56,700 bases of DNA from a virus, in IMG/VR virus record IMGVR_UViG_3300013102_000035, positions 1 through 56,700 of that record; one strand, 5' to 3'. Position numbers and translations under genes: made by a program. Numbering within the stretch: position 1 is the first letter of the stretch; every line of letters begins with the position of its first letter. Of the stretch, positions 37,504 through 45,576 are shown in pieces. Below the pieces are notes generated by a model, which did not search any database, was not told the origin of the DNA, and saw only the letters and a list, made by a program, of their open reading frames with translations.

Positions 37504-38164
37504 CACGCTCAAGGTCACGCTGTTTGGTGGACCGGGCGCGGGCAAGTCTACGACGATGGCGCTCGCATTCGGCTACCTCAAGCAGGCGGGACACAACATT
37601 GAGAACGTCCCTGAGGTTGCCAAGGAATTGGTTTGGGAGGAACGTCACCAGGCACTACTATTCCAGCCGTACATCATTGCTAAGCAGATGTGGCGCGAGC
37701 GACGGCTTGACGGAAAGGTCGATGCGATCATCACCGACACGTCCACACTGTTTTCCTTCATCTACGGTGGCGAGGCCAATGGGGTCACGCCAGCGTTCAA
37801 GGAATGGGTGCTGGACGACTACCGACGCGCAAATAGGCTAAACTACTTCCTGAGGCGCGATCCGACCCGAGCCTACAACCCTAATGGTCGGACTCAGAAG
37901 TCGCTGGAAGAAGCCAGCGCGCACGACGCCGAGATCTTGGCAGTCCTAGAAGACAACGAGATCCCGTACATGTTCGTGCAGGTAGACAAAGACGGTAATA
38001 GCCACGTCGATGTGATTGTTCGTGGGATCGAACGTAAACTTGAAATGATGCGCGACGAAGCAGATGCGTGGGCCATGCTTGAGCAGGCTCATGTGCCTAT
38101 GGGGTGCGAATGTGATGAAGGTCTTCGAACCCCATTCAATTGCTGGTCTTGCACCGCTAGATGA
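37496..38164 (+). CDS. P-loop ATPase/kinase, NadR-kinase-like (222 aa)
   Basis: Walker A FGGPGAGKSTT (10-20), then VPEVAKELVWE, IAKQMWRERRL and DAIITDTSTLFS as a Walker B-like strand. This sequence of motifs is shared by phage ATP-binding proteins related to the ribosylnicotinamide kinase domain of NadR and to thymidylate-type kinases. A C-terminal C-x-C...C-x2-C (CECDEG, CWSC) may bind zinc. The substrate is uncertain. Start at the first ATG, overlapping the upstream gene. Confidence 0.65.
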   Translation: MTDTLKVTLFGGPGAGKSTTMALAFGYLKQAGHNIENVPEVAKELVWEERHQALLFQPYIIAKQMWRERRLDGKVDAIITDTSTLFSFIYGGEANGVTPAFKEWVLDDYRRANRLNYFLRRDPTRAYNPNGRTQKSLEEASAHDAEILAVLEDNEIPYMFVQVDKDGNSHVDVIVRGIERKLEMMRDEADAWAMLEQAHVPMGCECDEGLRTPFNCWSCTAR

Positions 38165-38346
38165 CCGTACAAGACAAAATCGAAGAACTGCATAGAAAGT
38201 CTCGTCTAACTGGCATGAGCATTATGGGCGGCTACATGCCGCACTCGCCTGCCAGGCTAACGGACCGCGAGGTAGCGGCCGGGTTGCAGCGAAGCTGCGG
38301 CTGGAAGCTTACCCCGGAAGCTGTTCGAGCATTTCGAAAGGACTAA
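38161..38346 (+). CDS. Hypothetical protein (61 aa)
   Basis: ATGA overlap. Helical, with LTDREVAAGLQRSCGWKLTPEAVRAFR, an HTH-like pair of helices. Unknown. Confidence 0.5.
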   Translation: MTVQDKIEELHRKSRLTGMSIMGGYMPHSPARLTDREVAAGLQRSCGWKLTPEAVRAFRKD

Positions 38347-40293
38347 ATGCCAAAGCTAGAGAAGGGGAACGATCAGCTAGAACTGACGTTCTTTGGTTAT
38401 CAGGATTACGTGCAGCATGAAGCTGCCGTGAAGGCCGTCCCTGGCCGCAGGTTCCAGTCCATTGGAGAGCGTAAGTTTTGGGCGTTCCCGGAGGATCCTG
38501 CCGTCGCTGAGCGACTGATGGTCACTGTCCGTCCGGAAGTGTCGGCGGACCTTCTGGGGTGGATCAAGCTCGCCAAGGCTGAAAAGCAGGCCGAGCTTGT
38601 GACTCCGTTGCCCGAAGACGCCGACTTGATCATTCCGTGGGCCAAGGACCGCGTGTCCTGGCAGCCAGAAATGGTCGGCAAGAAGGGCGAGGAACGCCCG
38701 TTCAAGGGCTTGTTCGATTTTCAAAGGTCGTTCGTCTCGTTTGCTGCGGAGCACCCCGCTCTGCTGCTGGCCGACGACATGGGCCTAGGTAAGTGCGGTC
38801 AGAGTTCGTCTGCGGTCCTTGAACACCAGCTTCTATCTTCGAAGCTGGCTTTCGAGGAAGGCAGTATTCCCACTGACGGCTTCGCTCACGCCAGCGAAAT
38901 GCTCGCGTGGGCCGGGATTGATGATGGGCCTAAACTAGTGATTTGTCCGGCGTCTGTCAAGGGCACCTGGGGTCGAGAGCTTCGAATGTGGCTAGGCCAG
39001 GACATCCCGCATCAGATTGTGGACGCTACGACGCCCAAGGCGAGGCACAAGCAGCTTGAGCAGGCTATTCTCGAAAACGGCTGGGCGGTCGTAAACTGGG
39101 AGCAGATCCGTACTAAGAAGGAGATCCAAAAGAAGAGGATCAAGCTCGTGCACCCGCTCACTCGCGAGTTCATCCGTTGGGGCGAAAAAGAGGTCGAAGT
39201 TGAAGTCCTGCGCGAGCCGCTGTTTGAGACTACGCCATGGGTCGCTGCGATTGCGGACGAGGTTCATCGAGCCAAGAACCGCAAGAGCTTGCAGGCCCGA
39301 GGGTTGTGGCGTATCGACGCGCAGATGAAGATGGCGCTCACGGGCACGCCTCTGATGAATTCTCCGGACGAGCTTTGGCCGATCCTGCGCTGGCTGTACC
39401 CGGAGCAGTACACGTCATACTGGCGCTTCTTTGATCAGTACGTGGACTTCTACGAAGGCAAGTACGGTAAGATCATCACAGGCGTCAAGAATCCGGACGC
39501 GCTACGGTTTGAATTGGCGACGCGTCTGGTGCGGCGCACCAAGAAGCAGGTGCTCAGCCTCCCGGAGAAGACGCGCACCTACATTCCGATCAAGCTCAAC
39601 CCCAAGCAGCGCAAGCTTTATAGTGAGGCTGAGAAGCAGCTTTGGGTTGAGGTAGAACAGGCGATCAAGGAGGGCGACAAGAGCGCCCTGAGGTTCGCCG
39701 AGGCTGTAGCCGAGGACCCGAGCAAGATCTACACGTTGGCTAACGGAGCCTCGCGCACCGTGCGTCTGCGGCAGATCGCCTCATCGCCCGCACTGCTGGG
39801 CGGCGAGGACGATTCAGCGAAGCTAGACGCAGCCGTGGAAATCATCATGGACGCACAGCCGAAGCAGATCGTAGTGTTCTCTGAGTTTGTCATGACGTGC
39901 AGCCTGCTGGCTGAACGCCTGAAGGCTCGCGGATTGCGCGCCGAAGTATGGACCGGTGAGGTTGATACTCAAGCACGTACGCAGCTAGAGGACGAGTTCC
40001 AGGCCGGTGAAATTGACGTACTTTGCGGCACCATTGCCGCTATGAAGGAGGGCGTCACGCTCACAGCAGCGGATACTCAGCTTTGGCTTGAGCGCCACTG
40101 GACGCCTGCTAACAATGAACAGGGTGAGGATCGCTCGCACCGTACCGGCCAGCACAACCCCGTGACCATCCTGATTCTCGAAGCTGAGGACACAGTGGAT
40201 ACGGCCAACGTCAAGATCGCAAACCGAATCAAGAGTCTGATCGTTTCGTCTGTCATCGTCAAGGACGAAGTGGCAGAGAAGGAGGCAGCATGA
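38347..40293 (+). CDS. SNF2-family helicase with HARP-like N-terminus (648 aa)
   Basis: Residues 14-60 (FGYQDYVQHEAAVKAVPGRRF...FWAFPED) resemble the HARP annealing domain of SMARCAL1-type translocases. Helicase motifs follow: I LLLADDMGLGKC (139-150), Ia KLVICPASVKGTW, II ADEVH (303-307), III LTGTPLMN (331-338), and a C-terminal GEDRSHRTGQ motif VI. Motif I has Cys in place of the usual Thr after the lysine, and about 40 extra residues lie between I and Ia. Likely a replication-fork or annealing helicase. Confidence 0.85.
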   Translation: MPKLEKGNDQLELTFFGYQDYVQHEAAVKAVPGRRFQSIGERKFWAFPEDPAVAERLMVTVRPEVSADLLGWIKLAKAEKQAELVTPLPEDADLIIPWAKDRVSWQPEMVGKKGEERPFKGLFDFQRSFVSFAAEHPALLLADDMGLGKCGQSSSAVLEHQLLSSKLAFEEGSIPTDGFAHASEMLAWAGIDDGPKLVICPASVKGTWGRELRMWLGQDIPHQIVDATTPKARHKQLEQAILENGWAVVNWEQIRTKKEIQKKRIKLVHPLTREFIRWGEKEVEVEVLREPLFETTPWVAAIADEVHRAKNRKSLQARGLWRIDAQMKMALTGTPLMNSPDELWPILRWLYPEQYTSYWRFFDQYVDFYEGKYGKIITGVKNPDALRFELATRLVRRTKKQVLSLPEKTRTYIPIKLNPKQRKLYSEAEKQLWVEVEQAIKEGDKSALRFAEAVAEDPSKIYTLANGASRTVRLRQIASSPALLGGEDDSAKLDAAVEIIMDAQPKQIVVFSEFVMTCSLLAERLKARGLRAEVWTGEVDTQARTQLEDEFQAGEIDVLCGTIAAMKEGVTLTAADTQLWLERHWTPANNEQGEDRSHRTGQHNPVTILILEAEDTVDTANVKIANRIKSLIVSSVIVKDEVAEKEAA

Positions 40294-40619
40294 ACGACCC
40301 AACACTAAATGACCGCGAAACTGCCCGCACGACGGGCGATGAGCCACCGGATCCGTCCGTGCCTCCGATGTACATGATTATGCCTCCGGCCTCGCCCCGT
40401 AAGGCCCCGACGCTTGCACAGGTCGCATGGACATGGGTTGGAGTGCTGGCGTTGCTGATTACGATCATGGCCGTCACAGGCTGGCTGATCATGACAGCGC
40501 TCAACAACTGGCACGTCACCAACAACGGCGAAGAGATCACGTTCCTCCAAGGCGTCAGCGCCGCGCTCATCGTGTACCTCTCCGGACTTCTGTTCCGACT
40601 GTCCTCTCGACGCAGCTAG
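40290..40619 (+). CDS. Membrane protein (109 aa)
   Basis: Pro-rich cytosolic N-terminus, then hydrophobic helices at about 49-70 and 86-103. ATGA overlap with the helicase. Unknown. Confidence 0.6.
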   Translation: MNDPTLNDRETARTTGDEPPDPSVPPMYMIMPPASPRKAPTLAQVAWTWVGVLALLITIMAVTGWLIMTALNNWHVTNNGEEITFLQGVSAALIVYLSGLLFRLSSRRS

Positions 40620-40628
40620 AAGGGAGAT

Positions 40629-41048
40629 ATGAGCGACCTAGCAGCACTAGAAAGCAAGTTTAGGCGGCTCGCTGAGCTTCGTGAACAGCGAGACATCGAC
40701 AAGAAGGCCGCAGAACAGTCAGAGTCTGAGTACCGCGAGTACGAGGCGGAACTGTTCGGAGCGGTAGAGGACTCTGCGCTACGCGGCACGGTGGAATTCG
40801 ACTTCGGCGGCGACCTGGGCAAGATCAGGTTTCAGCCAAGGCGCACGATCTACGGACAGGTCGTGGACAAGTCTGCTGCGCTGGAATCGTTTGAGCAGGA
40901 AGCGCTAATTGACGAAATGACAGGGCCAAGGATCGAAGCCCGACGACTCAACGAGTACGTCCGGGACCGGCTAGAGAACGGGCAGGAATTGCCTGACGGC
41001 GTTTCGTACTACGAGCGTAAGTTTTTCACTATCTCGCGCAAGGGATAG
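40629..41048 (+). CDS. Hypothetical coiled-coil protein (139 aa)
   Basis: N-terminal coiled coil (about 3-45), then a beta domain (GTVEFDFGGDLGKIRFQPRRTIYG). It sits between the helicase and the next replication-type gene, so a DNA-metabolism role is likely. Ribosome site AAGGGAGAT. Confidence 0.6.
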   Translation: MSDLAALESKFRRLAELREQRDIDKKAAEQSESEYREYEAELFGAVEDSALRGTVEFDFGGDLGKIRFQPRRTIYGQVVDKSAALESFEQEALIDEMTGPRIEARRLNEYVRDRLENGQELPDGVSYYERKFFTISRKG

Positions 41049-41069
41049 CTACCAGTAGATAACAAGCAT

Positions 41070-41115
41070 TTGAGGGGCATTTTAGCGGTACTTGTGGACC
41101 CCTCTGTGATACACT
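41070..41115 (+). promoter_or_regulatory. Dispersed element copy 2 and extended -10 promoter
   Basis: TTGAGG-GGCATTTTAGCGGTACTTG (41070-41094) repeats the element at 1496-1519. It is followed by TGATACACT, an extended -10, ahead of the gene at 41146. Confidence 0.5.
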
Positions 41116-41145
41116 ACTAGAAGACAACAAGGAGCACCCCCACAT

Positions 41146-41943
41146 ATGGCTAAGAGCACATCGCAGGAACTAGACGTAGTTGAGGCTGGCGGCGAGATCG
41201 AAGAGGTTTCCGCTGAAGAAGCCGCGCTGATCGCGGCCAACCAGGCTGAGGTAGACGCGAGCGAGTTCATCGTTCCAATCCTCAAGCTGGGACAGCCTCT
41301 CACCGATGAGGTTACGTCCGGCATGGCTTCCGCAGGAGACTTTATCCTGGGCCTGACGGGCGAGGCGTTCACGCCGCCCATCGAATTCGTCGTCGCAGGT
41401 AAGGGCAAGGGACGTTTCAAGCCCGGACGCAAGGGCGAGCGCACGCTTGTCGCCTACGACACCAACATCGTGCCGTGGAAGGACGACCCGTTCTACGGTA
41501 AGCCGTTCTCTGAGCACCCGGACGCGGAAGAGCAGTTCAAGGCCCGCGTGGACGCGAAGGAAATCGAGTGGGGCAGCGGCCCGCCGATCCAGACGACGTT
41601 CAACTACACCGGCTTCATCGTCGGCACTGAGGTTCCGGTTCGCCTTTCGCTGCGTCGCACTAGCGCGCCAGCGGCCCGTAAGTGGAACACCCTTCTCGAC
41701 GCGGTGCTGCGTGGCCGCTATTGGGATCAGGTCTTCACTGTCGGCTCTGAGCAGCAGAAGAACGACAGCGGCACCTACTACGTCGTGACGGTAGCCCCGT
41801 CGCGCAAGACGACGCCCGAAGAGAAGAAGGGCGCTATCGGCCTCGCCACCGCGCTGCGCAACCAGCAGGTTCGCACGGTCGGCGACGAGAGCGACGGTCC
41901 GACCGTCGAGCCGGAGACTCCGGAAGGCGCGCTCGACGTATGA
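41146..41943 (+). CDS. Putative phage ssDNA-binding/replication accessory protein (265 aa)
   Basis: PILKLGQPLTDEVTSGMASAGDFILGLTGEAF (44-75) followed by IEFVVAGKGKGRFKP and a long beta-rich core match a phage family usually encoded beside helicases and polymerases. N- and C-termini are acidic and flexible, as in single-strand binding proteins. I infer DNA binding from context, not from a proven motif. Ribosome site AAGGAGCACCCCC. Confidence 0.55.
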   Translation: MAKSTSQELDVVEAGGEIEEVSAEEAALIAANQAEVDASEFIVPILKLGQPLTDEVTSGMASAGDFILGLTGEAFTPPIEFVVAGKGKGRFKPGRKGERTLVAYDTNIVPWKDDPFYGKPFSEHPDAEEQFKARVDAKEIEWGSGPPIQTTFNYTGFIVGTEVPVRLSLRRTSAPAARKWNTLLDAVLRGRYWDQVFTVGSEQQKNDSGTYYVVTVAPSRKTTPEEKKGAIGLATALRNQQVRTVGDESDGPTVEPETPEGALDV

Positions 41944-42137
41944 GCGACCTGGCCTACAAGGCGACGCGGATGCGGGCCGTAATTGGCCCGCAGCCCGCGA
42001 TCTGCAATCACGGCAACTACGCTCGTGGGCTGGCAGAGATTCCGACTGAGGGATCCTTCGCTGTTGGCTATCTGACGGAAGTCGTCGTCGCTATCGACGG
42101 CCCGACTCCGATGGAGAGGCTAGACACACCAGCGTAG
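41940..42137 (+). CDS. Hypothetical protein (65 aa)
   Basis: ATGA overlap with the preceding gene. Small with a Pro-rich end. Unknown. Confidence 0.55.
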   Translation: MSDLAYKATRMRAVIGPQPAICNHGNYARGLAEIPTEGSFAVGYLTEVVVAIDGPTPMERLDTPA

Positions 42138-42253
42138 GTTGAGAGTTGGGAAGAGTGCGCGCAGGCAGGCAGATTGGATGGCGCACTGGGTAAGAGCTTG
42201 AGGGGATGGCGACTTACCAGGCTTATACAACGAACGCTTAGGAAGGCACCCCC
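42138..42253 (+). promoter_or_regulatory. Short gene-free segment with hairpin and TATACA box
   Basis: GGTAAG/CTTACC pair around a 20-base loop, and TATACA near 42225 could be a -10 for the gene at 42254, whose ribosome site is AAGGCACCCCC. TTGAGGGG occurs here as in the element at 41070. Weak evidence. Confidence 0.3.
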
Positions 42254-42451
42254 ATGCCTAGAACCAACGTGTCCGAAGAGTTCGTAAGAGACTGCCAGTC
42301 GCTGGGCGTAGAACATGCGCTCCGGCGCTGGCGGTTTTCTCTTGACGACCTTCGTGCCTCACATGCCGAGCTTGCTGGCGCGGCCAAGAATGCGACCGAC
42401 GCCTTGAACGTCCTCTACCGCCAACTTGAAGCTGAGGACCAGAATGAGTAG
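42254..42451 (+). CDS. Hypothetical helical protein (65 aa)
   Basis: Helical throughout (LGVEHALRRWRFSLDDLRASHAEL...). Unknown. Confidence 0.55.
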   Translation: MPRTNVSEEFVRDCQSLGVEHALRRWRFSLDDLRASHAELAGAAKNATDALNVLYRQLEAEDQNE

Positions 42452-42806
42452 AGTCTACGTCAGCGGCTCGATCCGAGACATGCCACGGTGTCGTGCCGTC
42501 ATGGACATCGTACGCCAGGCCGGACATACGATCACGTATGACTGGACGGAGTACGACGGCTCGAAGGACAACTTCAACGAGGCGCGTCGGCAGTATAACG
42601 GCGTAGGTTCGGCTGATGTGCTCATTTTGGTAGAACATCCGCGCCTAAAGGCCGGGTGGATGGAGTTCGGAGTAGCTGTTTCACTAGCGATCCCAACTCT
42701 TGTAATCCCGCATCCCGAAGTGTCACCGTCGATGTGGTACACGTTCCCCAACGTGAATGTAATCGGCAATCACACAATCCCAGACGCCATTTCCCTCGTC
42801 GCCTGA
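42444..42806 (+). CDS. Nucleoside 2-deoxyribosyltransferase-like protein (120 aa)
   Basis: VYVSGSIRDMPRCRAVMD (residues 4-21), GHTITYDWTEYDG and VGSADVLILVEHPRLKAGWMEFG have the Rossmann-like fold order and the D...E...E pattern of deoxyribosyltransferase-family proteins such as YtoQ and DUF4406. They act on nucleotides or N-glycosidic bonds. A relative is at 46903. Confidence 0.65.
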   Translation: MSRVYVSGSIRDMPRCRAVMDIVRQAGHTITYDWTEYDGSKDNFNEARRQYNGVGSADVLILVEHPRLKAGWMEFGVAVSLAIPTLVIPHPEVSPSMWYTFPNVNVIGNHTIPDAISLVA

Positions 42807-42819
42807 AAGGAACCCCAAC

Positions 42820-43422
42820 ATGCTCTACGAACTTCACCTAACTACAGCGCCGAGCGCCGACCTGGGCGAGTGGTCTCGCATGTGGAAGACCTTGGACATC
42901 AAGCCTCTCGCTATTCAGGTTGCTAGCGATGAGGGGGTTCCGGAGAATCCTTTTCAGGTAATGATGGCCGCCGTCTTTGAGGGCAACGACGACGAAGCCC
43001 GTGACTGGGTCTTTGGTTTGGAAGCGATCATGGAGGACAAGGGCTTCGACTTGGTGCGCTCGAAGATCGAAGTGCCGCTGGATAAGAGTGTGCAGTACCG
43101 GCCTGCCTACTATGAGACACATGTCAAGTCTCTGATTCAGCCTGCGCACACCGATGAAGTAATTCTCGCCGCCGAAGACCTTGGCTGGAAGGCGTCCACC
43201 AATGTCCTGTTCTCGCATGAGGCTGGACTGGAAAAGTGGTATTTCACCCGCCGCGCCTACGACGACGGATCTGACACGTTCAATTACTTGAACATCGGCC
43301 ATCAGTTCTCCAAGGCATTCTCTGAGTTGGTCAACGCCGACCTGCCTTTCCACACTGTCAGGATGGAAAAGGAAGCCGTCATCGGTGACACCAACCCCGG
43401 CTACGACGAGGGGTGGGCGTGA
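42820..43422 (+). CDS. Hypothetical protein (200 aa)
   Basis: Two similar halves may exist: an N-terminal ferredoxin-like pattern (LYELHLTTAPS), then YYETHVKSLIQP and HEAGLEKWYFTRRAYD. Such KWYFTRR segments recur in actinophage proteins of unknown role. Ribosome site AAAGGAACCCCAACATG. Confidence 0.6.
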   Translation: MLYELHLTTAPSADLGEWSRMWKTLDIKPLAIQVASDEGVPENPFQVMMAAVFEGNDDEARDWVFGLEAIMEDKGFDLVRSKIEVPLDKSVQYRPAYYETHVKSLIQPAHTDEVILAAEDLGWKASTNVLFSHEAGLEKWYFTRRAYDDGSDTFNYLNIGHQFSKAFSELVNADLPFHTVRMEKEAVIGDTNPGYDEGWA

Positions 43423-43700
43423 TGGCAGAGATCCTGTCAAAGCCTTCCGCCGACTGGAAAGCTGTGCTTGATTGCAGTAAGTGCGGCACCACAGCGCGCT
43501 ACACCGAAGATGACTTGCAGTATGACACGTTCAAAATGAGCGGCTATGACTTCAACGACACGGCCGACTGGCAGGGACACTATTTCGTGCAGTGCCCAAC
43601 GTGTACTTACTGCCTACTCATCGACCGCAGTCAGGTCACAGAAGTGATGCGATTGTATCTGATCTCACACGGCAACTACCACAAGGCGACGCCCCGATGA
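43422..43700 (+). CDS. Zinc-ribbon protein (92 aa)
   Basis: CSKCGTTARY and CPTCTYC form a zinc ribbon split by about 38 residues. Overlaps upstream by one base. Unknown. Confidence 0.6.
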   Translation: MAEILSKPSADWKAVLDCSKCGTTARYTEDDLQYDTFKMSGYDFNDTADWQGHYFVQCPTCTYCLLIDRSQVTEVMRLYLISHGNYHKATPR

Positions 43701-43909
43701 CCATTGAACGTGACTTGGTAGACCAACTGACCAGGGAAGCCGAGCGCTACGAAAACCTTGCCAGAATTCGTCGCGAGCAGGCGTCGATGATCGTCAGGTT
43801 CTCATACATGGGCGCAGGCGTGGTCACAGATGAGGGCATGCCTCCGAACCAAATCAAAATCGTCAGCCCTGACGGCGACGAAGTAACGGTGGTGAATCTC
43901 GGTGATTGA
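43697..43909 (+). CDS. Hypothetical protein (70 aa)
   Basis: Helical N-terminal half, beta hairpin at the end (IKIVSPDGDEVTVV). ATGA overlap start. Confidence 0.55.
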   Translation: MTIERDLVDQLTREAERYENLARIRREQASMIVRFSYMGAGVVTDEGMPPNQIKIVSPDGDEVTVVNLGD

Positions 43910-43910
43910 C

Positions 43911-44075
43911 ATGCAAGAGGTTGCTCAGATTATCTCTGAGTTGACTGACCCTGGCGAGTGCTGGTATGACCACCACGGTTATTGCCAGGCTCACTACCTG
44001 CAAGAGGATTGCGTAGTGCCTCGCGCTCGCAAGATGCTGGAAAAACTAGAAGCACTAGGATTTGTACCTGAATGA
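43911..44075 (+). CDS. Small Cys/His protein (54 aa)
   Basis: DPGECWYDHHGYCQAHYLQEDC has C, H, H, C spacing suggestive of a zinc site; GTG 43902 is an alternative start. Similar mini-proteins occur beside primases in actinophages. Confidence 0.5.
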   Translation: MQEVAQIISELTDPGECWYDHHGYCQAHYLQEDCVVPRARKMLEKLEALGFVPE

Positions 44076-45031
44076 GTGAACCGAACCCCCATGTAGGACG
44101 CTTTATGAAGCTGTTCAGTGGGCTGGGCAGCGCATACGGCACTGGCGAAGGTCGCTGGATCCACGAGCCGCCCAAGCGCGCGCAGTTCTCAGAGCACCTG
44201 GCCGGTCGCGGCCCTGGCCTGGGCATCGCGCCACTGCGCTATGACGGCACATGCAGCTTCGCCGCCATCGATCTGGATGAGCCTGATTTTGAGACAGCAC
44301 GCGAGCTTCGCGACCTGCTGCCCGGACCGGCATTCATCGAGCGCTCACGGTCCGGCAACGCACACATCTTCGCGTTCTTCTCTGAGCCTATCGACGCGTG
44401 GGTTGCTCGCGGCATCATGCGCGAGGCGACGGCCGCTGTCGGCAAGCGCCACGTCGAAGTGTTCCCGAAGCAGGACAAGCTTCGCGAAGGCATGGTCGGC
44501 AGTTACATCAACCTGCCATACCATGGAGACAGCCGTCCAATTATCGGCGACTGGACAGAGGCTAACGAGCCTGTGTTTATGCTACTTGGTGATTTCATTT
44601 CACTGGCTGAAAAGAATCTAAACGATCCGGTCGAGTGGAAGAAGCGCGCGAAGTGGCTAGGCGTGCCGTCACCGCAGGAGCGCGAGTCGTCGGGGCACTC
44701 TGAGTTCGGTACTCAGCGCACGCTGCATCGCTGCGCCGAGTACGTGGTCGCTAACCGCGACGAGAACCCCGTCGTAGAGGGCCACAGAGCGGTCGTCTAT
44801 TTCGCGTTGTCAAAGATGTTCGCCAACTGCGAGCAGTATTCATCCGACGAGGCGCTCACGATCCTCAAGATGGTCAACGAGTCAAGCCCGGACCCGATCT
44901 CTGAGTACGAACTGACTCGAATTTACGAAAACGCTGAGCGCGGACAGTTTACGTCCACTTCGTGCGACGATCCGCTATTTCAGCCATACGCCGATCCGGA
45001 ATGTCCAATCGCAAATGGGAGTAGATACTAA
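44072..45031 (+). CDS. AEP-type primase-polymerase (TOTE/Prim-Pol-like, 319 aa)
   Basis: Archaeo-eukaryotic primase motifs are visible: CSFAAIDLDEPD (Asp67, Asp69) as the metal pair, RSRSGNAHIFAFF (SGNAH, 94-98), and VEVFPKQ (128-134) with INLPY following. This combination is typical of the primase domain found in TOTE conflict systems and phage primases. The C-terminal 120 residues are helical and may be the PriCT-like part. It makes primers for the family A polymerase. Confidence 0.8.
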   Translation: MSEPNPHVGRFMKLFSGLGSAYGTGEGRWIHEPPKRAQFSEHLAGRGPGLGIAPLRYDGTCSFAAIDLDEPDFETARELRDLLPGPAFIERSRSGNAHIFAFFSEPIDAWVARGIMREATAAVGKRHVEVFPKQDKLREGMVGSYINLPYHGDSRPIIGDWTEANEPVFMLLGDFISLAEKNLNDPVEWKKRAKWLGVPSPQERESSGHSEFGTQRTLHRCAEYVVANRDENPVVEGHRAVVYFALSKMFANCEQYSSDEALTILKMVNESSPDPISEYELTRIYENAERGQFTSTSCDDPLFQPYADPECPIANGSRY

Positions 45032-45564
45032 TGGGAATGTCATCTGACGGAGAAATCTTCTTTGGCGTCTGGTTGGGCGAAGGGAACCCCATGATTCCTG
45101 ACTACGACAGTGAAGAGTACGAAGCACTTACTGAGGAAGAGATCGAAGCGCTCGAAGAGAAGTACGAAGAGTTCGACGGTGAGATCGTTGACCTACTAGT
45201 CGAAGCTGAAGGCATCTATAACCCATGGGATGATAGGCCCGAGGGTTATAAGTACAACAGCAGCAGCGAATTCCCAGAGTTCGAAGCCAAGCTGGACAAA
45301 TACTATGAGCAGCGTCGAGAACTTGAGGACCGCATCCCCGTGGAAATGTCGCCTGTCGGCTACCACGATTATCCCCAGTGGGTCCTACGACTCAAGGGCA
45401 CACGCGTTTATGCCTACGGCTACGGCGCGGAACCGCTCGATTTGGATGAGTTGAAGGCTCGCGTTACACCGGAGAAGATCGAGGAAGCCAAAGCATTCTG
45501 CGAGGCGTGGGGACTCCCGCCCTTCAAAGACCCGCAGTGGTGGCTGACTTCCTCTTACGGATAA
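45031..45564 (+). CDS. Hypothetical acidic protein (177 aa)
   Basis: Very acidic N-terminal half (YDSEEYEALTEEEIEALEEKYEEF), aromatic C-terminal half. Sits between primase and helicase-like genes. Unknown. Confidence 0.6.
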   Translation: MGMSSDGEIFFGVWLGEGNPMIPDYDSEEYEALTEEEIEALEEKYEEFDGEIVDLLVEAEGIYNPWDDRPEGYKYNSSSEFPEFEAKLDKYYEQRRELEDRIPVEMSPVGYHDYPQWVLRLKGTRVYAYGYGAEPLDLDELKARVTPEKIEEAKAFCEAWGLPPFKDPQWWLTSSYG

Positions 45565-45576
45565 GAGGAAGACCAA

